This document shows positions 1 through 6,386 of a stretch of 7,647 nt of DNA, in pieces; within the stretch, counting starts at the first letter, position 1, and each line of letters starts with the position of its first letter. The stretch comes from Thermoleophilaceae bacterium. Its GTDB lineage: Bacteria > Actinomycetota > Thermoleophilia > Solirubrobacterales > Thermoleophilaceae. The stretch is taken from NCBI GenBank assembly GCA_013695885.1, contig JACCZP010000416.1:1-7647 (forward strand), written 5' to 3'. The notes under the pieces are model-generated. The model was not told where the DNA came from and made no database searches. It saw only the letters and a list, made by a program, of their open reading frames with translations. A program made the translations under genes and the position numbers.

Positions 1-1
1 T

Positions 2-292
2 GTGAATCTCAAGCCCCTCGGCGATCGTCTGATCGTCAAGGTGGTCGAGGAGGAGGAGACGACCGCAAGCGGCATCGTCCTCCCCGACACCGCCAAGGAG
101 AAGCCCCAGCGTGGGAAGGTCCTCGCCGTCGGTGACGGCAAGGTCGGCGACGACAACGAGCGCGTCCCACTCGACGTCTCCGACGGCGACGAGGTCCTGT
201 ACTCGAAGTACGGCGGGACCGAGATCGTGGTCGAGGGCGAAGAGCTCCTCGTGCTGCGCGAGACCGACGTCCTCGCCAAGGTCACCGGCTAG
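2..292 (+). CDS. groES: Co-chaperonin GroES (Hsp10)
   Basis: This encodes the 96-residue heptameric lid of the cytosolic GroEL/GroES folding machine, which caps the GroEL chamber during ATP-driven protein folding. The N-terminus ([14 protein letters not shown]) is the classic GroES opening. It is followed by the mobile-loop region (about residues 17-35, with [18 protein letters not shown]), the G-V/A-V-G-D/G strand around residues 38-46, and the conserved block with YSKYGGTE near residues 67-74. The length is normal for the family. The start is GTG at position 2; the match to the family N-terminus supports it, but upstream sequence is outside the window, so no ribosome site or promoter (including any CIRCE/HrcA element) can be seen. 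groEL follows 41 bases downstream on the same strand, the usual groESL operon arrangement. Identification is very secure. Confidence 0.97.
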   Translation: MNLKPLGDRLIVKVVEEEETTASGIVLPDTAKEKPQRGKVLAVGDGKVGDDNERVPLDVSDGDEVLYSKYGGTEIVVEGEELLVLRETDVLAKVTG

Positions 293-333
293 AGCCGGAG
301 ACCAGAAGCTCTTTCGAAGGAGGAAGAACAGAC

Positions 334-1962
<1,629 letters not shown>

Positions 1963-1963
1963 C

Positions 1964-2000
1964 GAGCGCTCCGCGCTCCGAGGCGCCCTGCCCGGGCGCC
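1964..2000 (+). other. Two tandem hairpins just after groEL
   Basis: Two short perfect stems begin right after the groEL stop. The first is GAGCGC (1964-1969) with GCGCTC (1973-1978) around a three-base loop. The second is GGCGCCC (1982-1988) with GGGCGCC (1994-2000) around a five-base loop. They lead directly into the larger terminator hairpin. They may protect the mRNA 3' end or assist termination; in such GC-rich DNA some short stems are expected by chance. Confidence 0.45.
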
Positions 2001-2012
2001 CCGCAGGACCCT

Positions 2013-2043
2013 CGAAGGGCCCGGCAGCACGCCGGGCCCTTCG
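2013..2043 (+). terminator. groESL transcription terminator
   Basis: A perfect 13-bp stem, CGAAGGGCCCGGC (2013-2025) paired with GCCGGGCCCTTCG (2031-2043), encloses a five-base loop (AGCAC). It is followed by TCGTTT, a weak T tract at best, as is common in high-GC actinobacteria. It lies about 50 bases after the groEL stop and before the next promoter region, so its role as terminator of the chaperonin operon is clear from position. Confidence 0.85.
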
Positions 2044-2099
2044 TCGTTTCCGGGGCTCCGCGCATCGGTCGAGGGTTCGGAGCGACGTGAGCGGGTGCG

Positions 2100-2108
2100 T
2101 GCTAAGGT
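2100..2108 (+). promoter_or_regulatory. Candidate extended -10 promoter of the sigma/MerR-DICT operon
   Basis: TGCTAAGGT contains an actinobacterial-style -10 hexamer (TAAGGT, 2103-2108) with an upstream TG. No convincing -35 box is seen at 16-18 bases, so this would rely on the extended -10. Transcription would begin near 2114-2116, which excludes an in-frame ATG at 2095 as the start of the sigma gene and favours the ATG at 2155. The surrounding 2103-2160 stretch is clearly richer in A/T than the flanking genes, as expected of a control region. This is a prediction by eye only. Confidence 0.4.
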
Positions 2109-2116
2109 CCCACACT

Positions 2117-2148
2117 CTGTTGAGATAAACCTCTACATACTGTTGAGG
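2117..2148 (+). promoter_or_regulatory. Putative MerR-like operator with GTTGAG half-sites
   Basis: CTGTTGAG occurs twice as a direct repeat (2117-2124 and 2140-2147). Between the copies lies CCTCTAC (2130-2136), which forms a 7-5-7 inverted repeat with GTTGAGG (2142-2148) with one mismatch. Three half-sites therefore alternate in orientation. The CCTCAA/TTGAGG form resembles operators known for MerR-family regulators such as SoxR. A MerR-type protein is encoded by the second gene of this operon, so feedback control is a reasonable inference. The sites lie downstream of the candidate -10, which would fit repression rather than classical MerR activation. Confidence 0.45.
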
Positions 2149-2154
2149 CATGTG

Positions 2155-2682
2155 ATGTTCAACGAGCTTGAAGACCCCCGTTGCTTTGAGGACGTCTACC
2201 GCCGGCTCGCACCGCTGGCGCTGTCCGCCGCCAACCGGGTGCTGCGCGACGAGGCGGCGGCCGAGGACGTGGTCCAGGAGGTGTTCACACAGCTGTGGCG
2301 GCGTCCGGGGTCATACGATCCCTCGCGCGGGTCCCTTCCCCGCTACGTGACGATGCTGGCCCGAAGCCGCGCTCTCGACCGCTGGCGCTCGCGCTCGGCC
2401 CGCGAGGCCGCCGTGGAGCGCTCCGTGGAGGAGGTGCGCCTCGGGCCGGAGTCCGGGGAGAGCGCGGCGGAGCCCGTACTGCGCAACGAGCGCTCCACGC
2501 GGCTGCTGCACGCCCTCGAGGACCTGCCGAGCGAGCAGCGCGAGGCGGTGCTCCTCGCCTACGGTCGGGGCCTGACCGCCCGGGAGATCGCCCAGGCCGC
2601 CCGCGTGCCCCTCGGCACGGCGAAGAGCCGCGTGCGCCTCGGGCTCCAGAAGGCTCGCTCGGACCTCGGCGTGGCGGCGTGA
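2155..2682 (+). CDS. ECF-type RNA polymerase sigma factor
   Basis: This 175-residue protein would direct core RNA polymerase to a specific promoter set. Region 2 spans about residues 13-80: core-binding and -10 recognition helices with AAEDVVQEVFTQLWRR (35-50), then YDPSRGSLPRYVTMLARSRA (54-73) and DRWRSRSARE. A variable linker follows, then region 4 at about 115-170 with LPSEQREAVLLAYGRGLTAREIA and a helix-turn-helix ending GTAKSRVRLGLQKAR. The YDPSRGS...ARSRALDR pattern resembles the SigK/LitS-like ECF groups; the exact subgroup is uncertain. I chose ATG 2155, preceded by GAGG at 2145-2148. An in-frame ATG at 2095 would add 20 residues that do not look like sigma sequence and lies upstream of the likely transcription start. 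The stop overlaps the next gene by GTGA, giving translational coupling. No anti-sigma gene is adjacent, so control probably comes from the MerR-DICT partner. Confidence 0.9.
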   Translation: MFNELEDPRCFEDVYRRLAPLALSAANRVLRDEAAAEDVVQEVFTQLWRRPGSYDPSRGSLPRYVTMLARSRALDRWRSRSAREAAVERSVEEVRLGPESGESAAEPVLRNERSTRLLHALEDLPSEQREAVLLAYGRGLTAREIAQAARVPLGTAKSRVRLGLQKARSDLGVAA

Positions 2683-3563
2683 GCGAGCCGGCCGGCCTGT
2701 CGATCCGACGGGTTGCCGAGCTCACCGGCGTGGCCGAGTCCACGCTGCGGATATGGGAGCAGCGTCACGGCTTTCCCTCTCCCGCGCGCCTGCCGAGCGG
2801 GCACCGCCGCTACTCGGAGACCGATGTGGAGGCCATCCGAGCCGTCGAGGCCGACCGCCGCTCCGGGGTGCCGCTACGCACCGCCGTCGAGCGCGCGCGC
2901 GAGGGTGCGGCCGAGCCGGAGCACTCGATCTTCGCCGGGCTGCGTCGGCGGCACCCCGACCTCGATCCCTTCCTGCTCTCAAAGCGTACGCTGATCGGCA
3001 TGAGCCACGCGATCGAGGACGAGTGCGCCGTCCGCGCCTACCGCCCCGTGCTCTTCGGCGCCTTCCAGCGGGAGCGCCACTTCCGGGCGGCCGAGCCGCG
3101 CTGGCGGGAGCTCGCCCAGCGGGCGGGGCTGGCGGTGGTGCTCGCAGACTTCCCGGCGCGCCGGGAACCCGAGGGAGCGCTCGTCGAGGTGCCGATCGAG
3201 CCCGCCGACCCGGTCGGCCGCGAGTGGTCGCTGGTCTGCGAGGCCGCCGACTACTCGGCGTGCCTGTCCGCTTGGGAGCCGCCCGGCCAGGACGACACGG
3301 CCGATCTCGAGCGCACCTTCGAGGCGGTGTGGTGCGTGGAGGCCGAGGTGGTTCGCGACTGCCTTCGCCTTGCCCTCTCCCTCGCTGAGCGGCTGGCACC
3401 CGAGCTCGCCGAGCGCGTGGCGGAGCGGCTCGAGCGTCCGGTACCTCGTCACCGCAACGAGATGCGCCTGGCCACTGCGCTCACCAGCCGGATGATGGCC
3501 TACGTGGGCGCCGCCTCGACGGGGCCGTTCCCACAAGCTCATCGCGGCGTCGCCGAGGCGTAG
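2679..3563 (+). CDS. MerR-family regulator with DICT sensory domain
   Basis: The 294-residue product has an N-terminal MerR winged helix-turn-helix (about 7-75: LSIRRVAELTGVAESTLRIW, then the HGFPSPARLPSGHRRYS wing). It is followed by a domain at about 96-203 that matches DICT: SKRTLIGMSHAIEDE, PVLFGAFQRERHFR, a buried strand AVVLADFP, DPVGREWSLVCEA, and DYSACLSAWE. A mostly helical tail (205-294) has no clear assignment. DICT is a sensory domain named for its occurrence in diguanylate cyclases and two-component systems. A role in light sensing has been proposed, but its ligand is not established. The GTG start at 2679 overlaps the sigma stop as GTGA, so the two proteins are made together. 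Probable role: a cytosolic DNA-binding sensor that controls this operon or works with the sigma factor. MerR assignment is very secure; the DICT assignment is from motif pattern and is good but unverified. An open frame upstream to 2295 is only a shadow of the sigma gene. Confidence 0.88.
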   Translation: MSEPAGLSIRRVAELTGVAESTLRIWEQRHGFPSPARLPSGHRRYSETDVEAIRAVEADRRSGVPLRTAVERAREGAAEPEHSIFAGLRRRHPDLDPFLLSKRTLIGMSHAIEDECAVRAYRPVLFGAFQRERHFRAAEPRWRELAQRAGLAVVLADFPARREPEGALVEVPIEPADPVGREWSLVCEAADYSACLSAWEPPGQDDTADLERTFEAVWCVEAEVVRDCLRLALSLAERLAPELAERVAERLERPVPRHRNEMRLATALTSRMMAYVGAASTGPFPQAHRGVAEA

Positions 3564-3568
3564 GCCCG

Positions 3569-3609
3569 CCCCACCGCGGCGGCCGTCGAGGACTGAGCGA
3601 TCGGTGGGG
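3569..3609. terminator. Possible bidirectional terminator between convergent genes
   Basis: CCCCACCG (3569-3576) is perfectly complementary to CGGTGGGG (3602-3609), with 25 bases between them, in the 53-base gap where the MerR-DICT gene and the minus-strand SDR gene converge. The loop is long and no T tract follows on either strand, so the assignment rests mainly on position. Confidence 0.35.
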
Positions 3610-3616
3610 TCCAGGC

Positions 3617-4501
3617 TCAGGCCGGCCCGAGCACCTCGGCCATGGCCAGCGGGCGGACGCCGAGCGCCTCGGCGTGCGAGGTTCCCTCCCGAGCGAGCAT
3701 GGAGACCCCGACGAGCGCGGCCTCGTCCTCGGTGACGGGCGTGCCCACGCCGAGAAGTCCCTCGGCCGCCCGCAACAGGGCGACGGCGACCGGGCGCGGA
3801 ACGGCCAGCACCGGGCGCCGCCGGCCACGCCCGGCCATCGCAAGCTCGAGCACCTCGGCGAAGGTCAACACGTCCGGTCCGGCGAGCTCGACTCGACTCC
3901 CCCCGGGGGCGGGTCGGTCGGCCACGAGGGCTGCGAGGCACGCGGCCACGTCGTCGGAGAAGATCGGCTCGGAGCGTGCCCGGCCAGCGCCGACGAGGGG
4001 CACGGCGGGAAGCACGGCCGAGGCTCGGTCGAGGAATCGCAGCCAGCGGTTCTCGGGTGCGTAGATCATCGACGGCGCGACCACCACCGAGGGGACCGCG
4101 GCCTGCTCGACCACCCGCTCGGCCAGCGCCTTGGCCCGCATGAGGCGCGAGGTGGAGTGCTCGGATGCACCGAGGCACGAGCAGTACACGAAGCGCTCGA
4201 CACCGGCCCGCTCCGCCGCCCGCACCAGGCGGAGGGTGGCCACCGCGTTGATCTCCTCGATCGTCGCGCCCGGCTGGTCGCGCATCGAGGCCGCGAGGTG
4301 CACCACGAGCCGCACACCCCGCATCGCGTTGCGGTGCGCGCCCGGATCGGCCAGGTCGCCGAGGGCGATCTGCACCCGCACGCGCTCGGCTCCGAGCCGG
4401 CGCGGATCGCGCACCAGGCAGCGCACCGGCTCGTCCCCGTCCACGAGGCGCCGCAGCAGCGCCCTCCCCACCGCCCCGGCGGCGCCGGTGAGGAGGATCA
4501 C
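3617..4501 (-). CDS. NAD(P)-binding atypical SDR (NmrA / complex I 39-kDa-like)
   Basis: This 294-residue protein has a Rossmann fold. The dinucleotide-binding motif TGAAGAVG is at 5-12 right at the N-terminus, followed by VRCLVRDPRRL (26-36), whose Arg residues suit NADP(H), then GDLAD (48-52) and HLAAS (68-72). FVYCSCLGAS sits at 104-113. The classical SDR Tyr-x3-Lys pair is incomplete: Lys124 is present in MRAKALAE, but residue 120 is Leu, so this is an atypical SDR of the NmrA-like or NDUFA9-like kind. Such proteins may be reductases, redox sensors or quinone-related factors; the substrate cannot be deduced. The start is GTG at 4501, fixed by the Rossmann motif beginning at once. No strong ribosome site precedes it, but a 14-codon open frame ends in a GTGA overlap with this start. 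It converges with the MerR-DICT gene and diverges from the ferredoxin gene. Confidence 0.88.
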   Translation of the reverse strand: MILLTGAAGAVGRALLRRLVDGDEPVRCLVRDPRRLGAERVRVQIALGDLADPGAHRNAMRGVRLVVHLAASMRDQPGATIEEINAVATLRLVRAAERAGVERFVYCSCLGASEHSTSRLMRAKALAERVVEQAAVPSVVVAPSMIYAPENRWLRFLDRASAVLPAVPLVGAGRARSEPIFSDDVAACLAALVADRPAPGGSRVELAGPDVLTFAEVLELAMAGRGRRRPVLAVPRPVAVALLRAAEGLLGVGTPVTEDEAALVGVSMLAREGTSHAEALGVRPLAMAEVLGPA

Positions 4502-4542
4502 GGTGTGACTGCGGGCGCCGTGCGGCGCGCTGAGTTGGCCAT
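4498..4542 (-). other. Possible 14-codon leader ORF overlapping the SDR start
   Basis: On the minus strand an ATG at 4542-4540 opens a 14-codon frame (MANSARRTAPAVTP) whose TGA (4500-4498) overlaps the SDR gene GTG start (4501-4499) as GTGA. A weak GGAAG lies about nine bases before the ATG. The SDR start has no good ribosome site of its own, so this frame could deliver ribosomes to it by coupling. Short chance frames are common, so this is speculative. Confidence 0.2.
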
Positions 4543-4627
4543 GGTGATGGTCTTCCGGTCTCGGGAGGGCCCCGTCGGCCGCACGCTACCGGTGCCGTCG
4601 ACCGGCCGGGACGCGCATCCTGGTGGG

Positions 4628-4633
4628 TATCAT
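4628..4633 (+). promoter_or_regulatory. Weak candidate -10 for the ferredoxin gene
   Basis: TATCAT is the most -10-like hexamer in the 197-base gap between the divergent SDR and ferredoxin genes (4502-4698), but no recognisable -35 lies 16-18 bases upstream. Transcription from it would start near 4640, just before the hairpin at 4643-4662. Apart from this, that hairpin, the possible leader frame and the ferredoxin ribosome site, I see nothing assignable in the gap. Confidence 0.25.
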
Positions 4634-4642
4634 CCCGCGCTC

Positions 4643-4662
4643 GCCGCGGCCGGTGCCGCGGC
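4643..4662 (+). promoter_or_regulatory. Terminator-like hairpin in the ferredoxin leader
   Basis: A perfect 7-bp GC stem, GCCGCGG (4643-4649) with CCGCGGC (4656-4662), encloses a six-base loop and is followed directly by a pyrimidine run, TTCTTCCCTT (4663-4672). It resembles an intrinsic terminator on the + strand, yet no + strand gene ends upstream; the ferredoxin start is 36 bases downstream. It could be an attenuator, a stabilising 5' hairpin, or chance. Confidence 0.4.
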
Positions 4663-4698
4663 TTCTTCCCTTCGCCCGCTCTAGGAGCTCCTGCCCAC

Positions 4699-4965
4699 AT
4701 GGCCTACGTCATCGCCGAGCCCTGCATCGGCACGAAGGACAACTCGTGCGTCGAGGTCTGTCCGGTCGACTGCATCCATCCCACGCCGGAGGAGCCCGAC
4801 TACGACAAGGTCGAGATGCTCTACATCGATCCCGACGAGTGCATCGACTGCGACGCCTGCGTCGAGGCCTGCCCGGTGGACGCCTGCTTCGCCGAGGATC
4901 AGCTGCCGGACGAGTGGGAGAAGTACACGCAGATCAACGCGCAGTACTTCCAGCAGTCGGCCTGA
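4699..4965 (+). CDS. Seven-iron type ferredoxin ([3Fe-4S][4Fe-4S])
   Basis: This 88-residue soluble electron carrier has the cysteine layout of bacterial 7Fe ferredoxins. By analogy with Azotobacter FdI, Cys9, Cys17 and Cys58 would hold the [3Fe-4S] cluster, while Cys21, Cys48, Cys51 and Cys54 hold the [4Fe-4S] cluster. The position that would complete a second cubane (residue 12) is Thr, which supports 7Fe rather than 8Fe. Both CP motifs (CPVD at 21-24 and 58-61) are present, and Cys25 and Cys63 are extra. The stretch between Cys21 and Cys48 is eight residues longer than in FdI and contains an acidic insert (PTPEEPDYDKVE). The ORF is short and acidic, as usual. AGGAG at 4683-4687 precedes the ATG by 11 bases. 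It resembles actinobacterial FdxA proteins, which donate electrons to cytochromes P450 and other oxidoreductases; the partner here is unknown. It ends 12 bases from the convergent Mrp gene. Confidence 0.94.
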   Translation: MAYVIAEPCIGTKDNSCVEVCPVDCIHPTPEEPDYDKVEMLYIDPDECIDCDACVEACPVDACFAEDQLPDEWEKYTQINAQYFQQSA

Positions 4966-4977
4966 AGGGCCTTCCGC

Positions 4978-6219
4978 TCAGCGGGACAGAGGCAGGGAGA
5001 GCGGGGTCCCGGTGACCTTGGGTCCCTGCTCCGGCGGGGGGGCGGCATCCGGAGACTCCGCCGGCGGCTTCTGCGCACCAGCGGTCGGCAGCGCCGATCG
5101 CCGTCCGCTGCTCGCCGGTGCGGCCGGGGGCACCTCGAAGGCCGGTATCGGTGCCATCGCGATCAGGCCGCGGGCGGCCTGACGGATGGATTGGGAGGCT
5201 GGGGCGTGGGGGTCGTCGAGGACGAGGGGGCGGCCCTCGTCGGCGCCCACGCGAAGGGACTCCTGCAGGGGGATCTTGGCGAGGAGGGGCACGTCCAGCT
5301 CGTCGGCAAGCAGCTGGCCGCCGCCCTCCCCGAAGATCGTGAAACGCTCGCCGCTCGGGGTCGTGAAGCCGGACATGTTCTCGATCACGCCGGCGATCTC
5401 GAGGTCGAAGCGCCGTGCCAGCTCGGAGGCGCGGTGGGCGACCTTCTGGGCAGCGGGCTGCGGGGTGGTGACGATGACCATGCGTGCGCTCGGGATGAGC
5501 TGGGCCAGGGTCATCGACACGTCGCCGGTGCCCGGCGGGAGGTCGAGCACGAGGAAGTCCACCTCGCCCCACTCGACGTCCTGGAGGAACTGCTTGATCG
5601 CCTTGTGGAGCATCGGCCCGCGCCAGACGATGGCCTGGTCCTGGGCCTCGAGGAAGAACTCGATGGACATGACCTTCACGCCGGCGGCGGCCTCCAGCGG
5701 ATTGATCTTGCGGTCGGCGTTCACCGTCGGGCGCCCGTGCACCCCGAGCATGCGCGGGATGGAATAGCCCCACACGTCGGCGTCGAGGGCGGCGGCGCGC
5801 TTGCCCTCGGCGGCCAGCGCGGCGGCGAGGTTGGCGGTCAGCGTCGACTTTCCGACCCCGCCTTTGCCGGAGGCCACGCAGATCACGTTCTTCACCCCCG
5901 CCAGCGCCCCCTCCGGCAGGCCGCCCTTCTGTCCACGCTTCCCGAGCGCCTCCTTCTCCTCGGCGGAGGGAAGGTCGAAGCCCACCGTCACCGAGCTCAC
6001 CCCGTGGAGAGCTCCGACGCGGTCACGGATGACCCCCTCGTACTGGGCCCGGATCGGGGACCCGGGAGCGCCTACGGCGAGCACGACGGCCACGCGGCCG
6101 TCGTCGGCCACGTCAACCGAGCGCACGATGCCGAGGTCGACGACGCTCTGGCCGCGCTCGGGATCGACGACCGAGCCCAGAACCTCGCGCACCTGTTCGC
6201 TCGTCACCACCGCGTCCAT
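4978..6219 (-). CDS. mrp: Mrp/ApbC-type P-loop ATPase (iron-sulfur carrier family)
   Basis: This 413-residue cytosolic protein belongs to the Mrp/NBP35 family, ATPases that help deliver Fe-S clusters to apoproteins. An N-terminal MIP18/DUF59-like domain (about 5-82, with VVDPERGQSVVDLGIV) precedes the MinD-like ATPase. The deviant Walker A is GKGGVGKST (118-126), then DADVWGYSIPRMLG (146-159), a switch II/Walker B DFLVLDLPPGTGD (221-233) and VIENMSGF (278-285). The CxxC pair that usually follows ENMS is absent: the segment reads TTPSGERFTIFGEGGG, and Cys114 is the only cysteine in the protein. Other actinobacterial Mrp proteins also lack this pair, so this may be lineage-wide. After about residue 355 there is a Pro/Ala-rich, probably disordered tail. 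The start is ATG at 6219, with a modest GGAG at 6232-6235 on the minus strand. The gene is monocistronic by context and converges with the ferredoxin. Confidence 0.95.
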   Translation of the reverse strand: MDAVVTSEQVREVLGSVVDPERGQSVVDLGIVRSVDVADDGRVAVVLAVGAPGSPIRAQYEGVIRDRVGALHGVSSVTVGFDLPSAEEKEALGKRGQKGGLPEGALAGVKNVICVASGKGGVGKSTLTANLAAALAAEGKRAAALDADVWGYSIPRMLGVHGRPTVNADRKINPLEAAAGVKVMSIEFFLEAQDQAIVWRGPMLHKAIKQFLQDVEWGEVDFLVLDLPPGTGDVSMTLAQLIPSARMVIVTTPQPAAQKVAHRASELARRFDLEIAGVIENMSGFTTPSGERFTIFGEGGGQLLADELDVPLLAKIPLQESLRVGADEGRPLVLDDPHAPASQSIRQAARGLIAMAPIPAFEVPPAAPASSGRRSALPTAGAQKPPAESPDAAPPPEQGPKVTGTPLSLPLSR

Positions 6220-6259
6220 TCTGGCAAACGACTCCAGTGGTCGGCACCACCAGAACGAC

Positions 6260-6283
6260 CGACGGGGCCCGAAGGCCCCGTCG
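6260..6283. terminator. Strong hairpin between the SR-rich gene and mrp
   Basis: A perfect 10-bp stem, CGACGGGGCC (6260-6269) with GGCCCCGTCG (6274-6283), encloses a CGAA tetraloop. Both flanking genes run on the minus strand, so it lies between the end of the SR-rich gene and the start of mrp. It most likely terminates the former; on the minus strand it is followed by TTCTGG and not a true T tract. Confidence 0.55.
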
Positions 6284-6310
6284 ATCTGAGGGAGGAGAGG
6301 TACTGCGCAC

Positions 6311-6335
6311 TGCCGGCGAAGTGATGGGGCCGGCA
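6311..6335. repeat. Inverted repeat in the SR-gene/mrp gap
   Basis: TGCCGGC (6311-6317) pairs perfectly with GCCGGCA (6329-6335) around an 11-base loop. It is the middle of three hairpins in the 167-base gap 6220-6386. On its own it is too short to assign; it may add to transcription termination. Confidence 0.4.
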
Positions 6336-6340
6336 GCTCT

Positions 6341-6372
6341 CCCCGCGCGCGCCTCTCCGATGGCGCGCGGGG
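6341..6372 (-). terminator. Hairpin just after the SR-rich gene
   Basis: CCCCGCGCGC (6341-6350) pairs with GCGCGCGGGG (6363-6372), a 10-bp stem with a 12-base loop, starting 15 bases past the stop of the minus-strand SR-rich gene. This is the expected place for its terminator. No T tract follows on the minus strand, as is common in high-GC actinobacteria. Confidence 0.5.
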
Positions 6373-6386
6373 CTAAGACGGAGCGC

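Noticed and set aside
2095..2154. Upstream ATG giving a 20-residue longer sigma factor
   Set aside because: It lies upstream of the likely transcription start, has no ribosome site, and the extra residues run through the putative operator.
2979..4700. 573-codon minus-strand frame
   Set aside because: It overlaps the MerR-DICT gene and the SDR gene in another frame. Its product is a low-complexity Arg/Pro/Gly sequence typical of a shadow frame.
5191..6324. 377-codon + strand frame opposite mrp
   Set aside because: The opposite strand encodes an intact Mrp ATPase with all motifs except the CxxC pair; this frame is His/Gly/Leu-rich with no domain signal.
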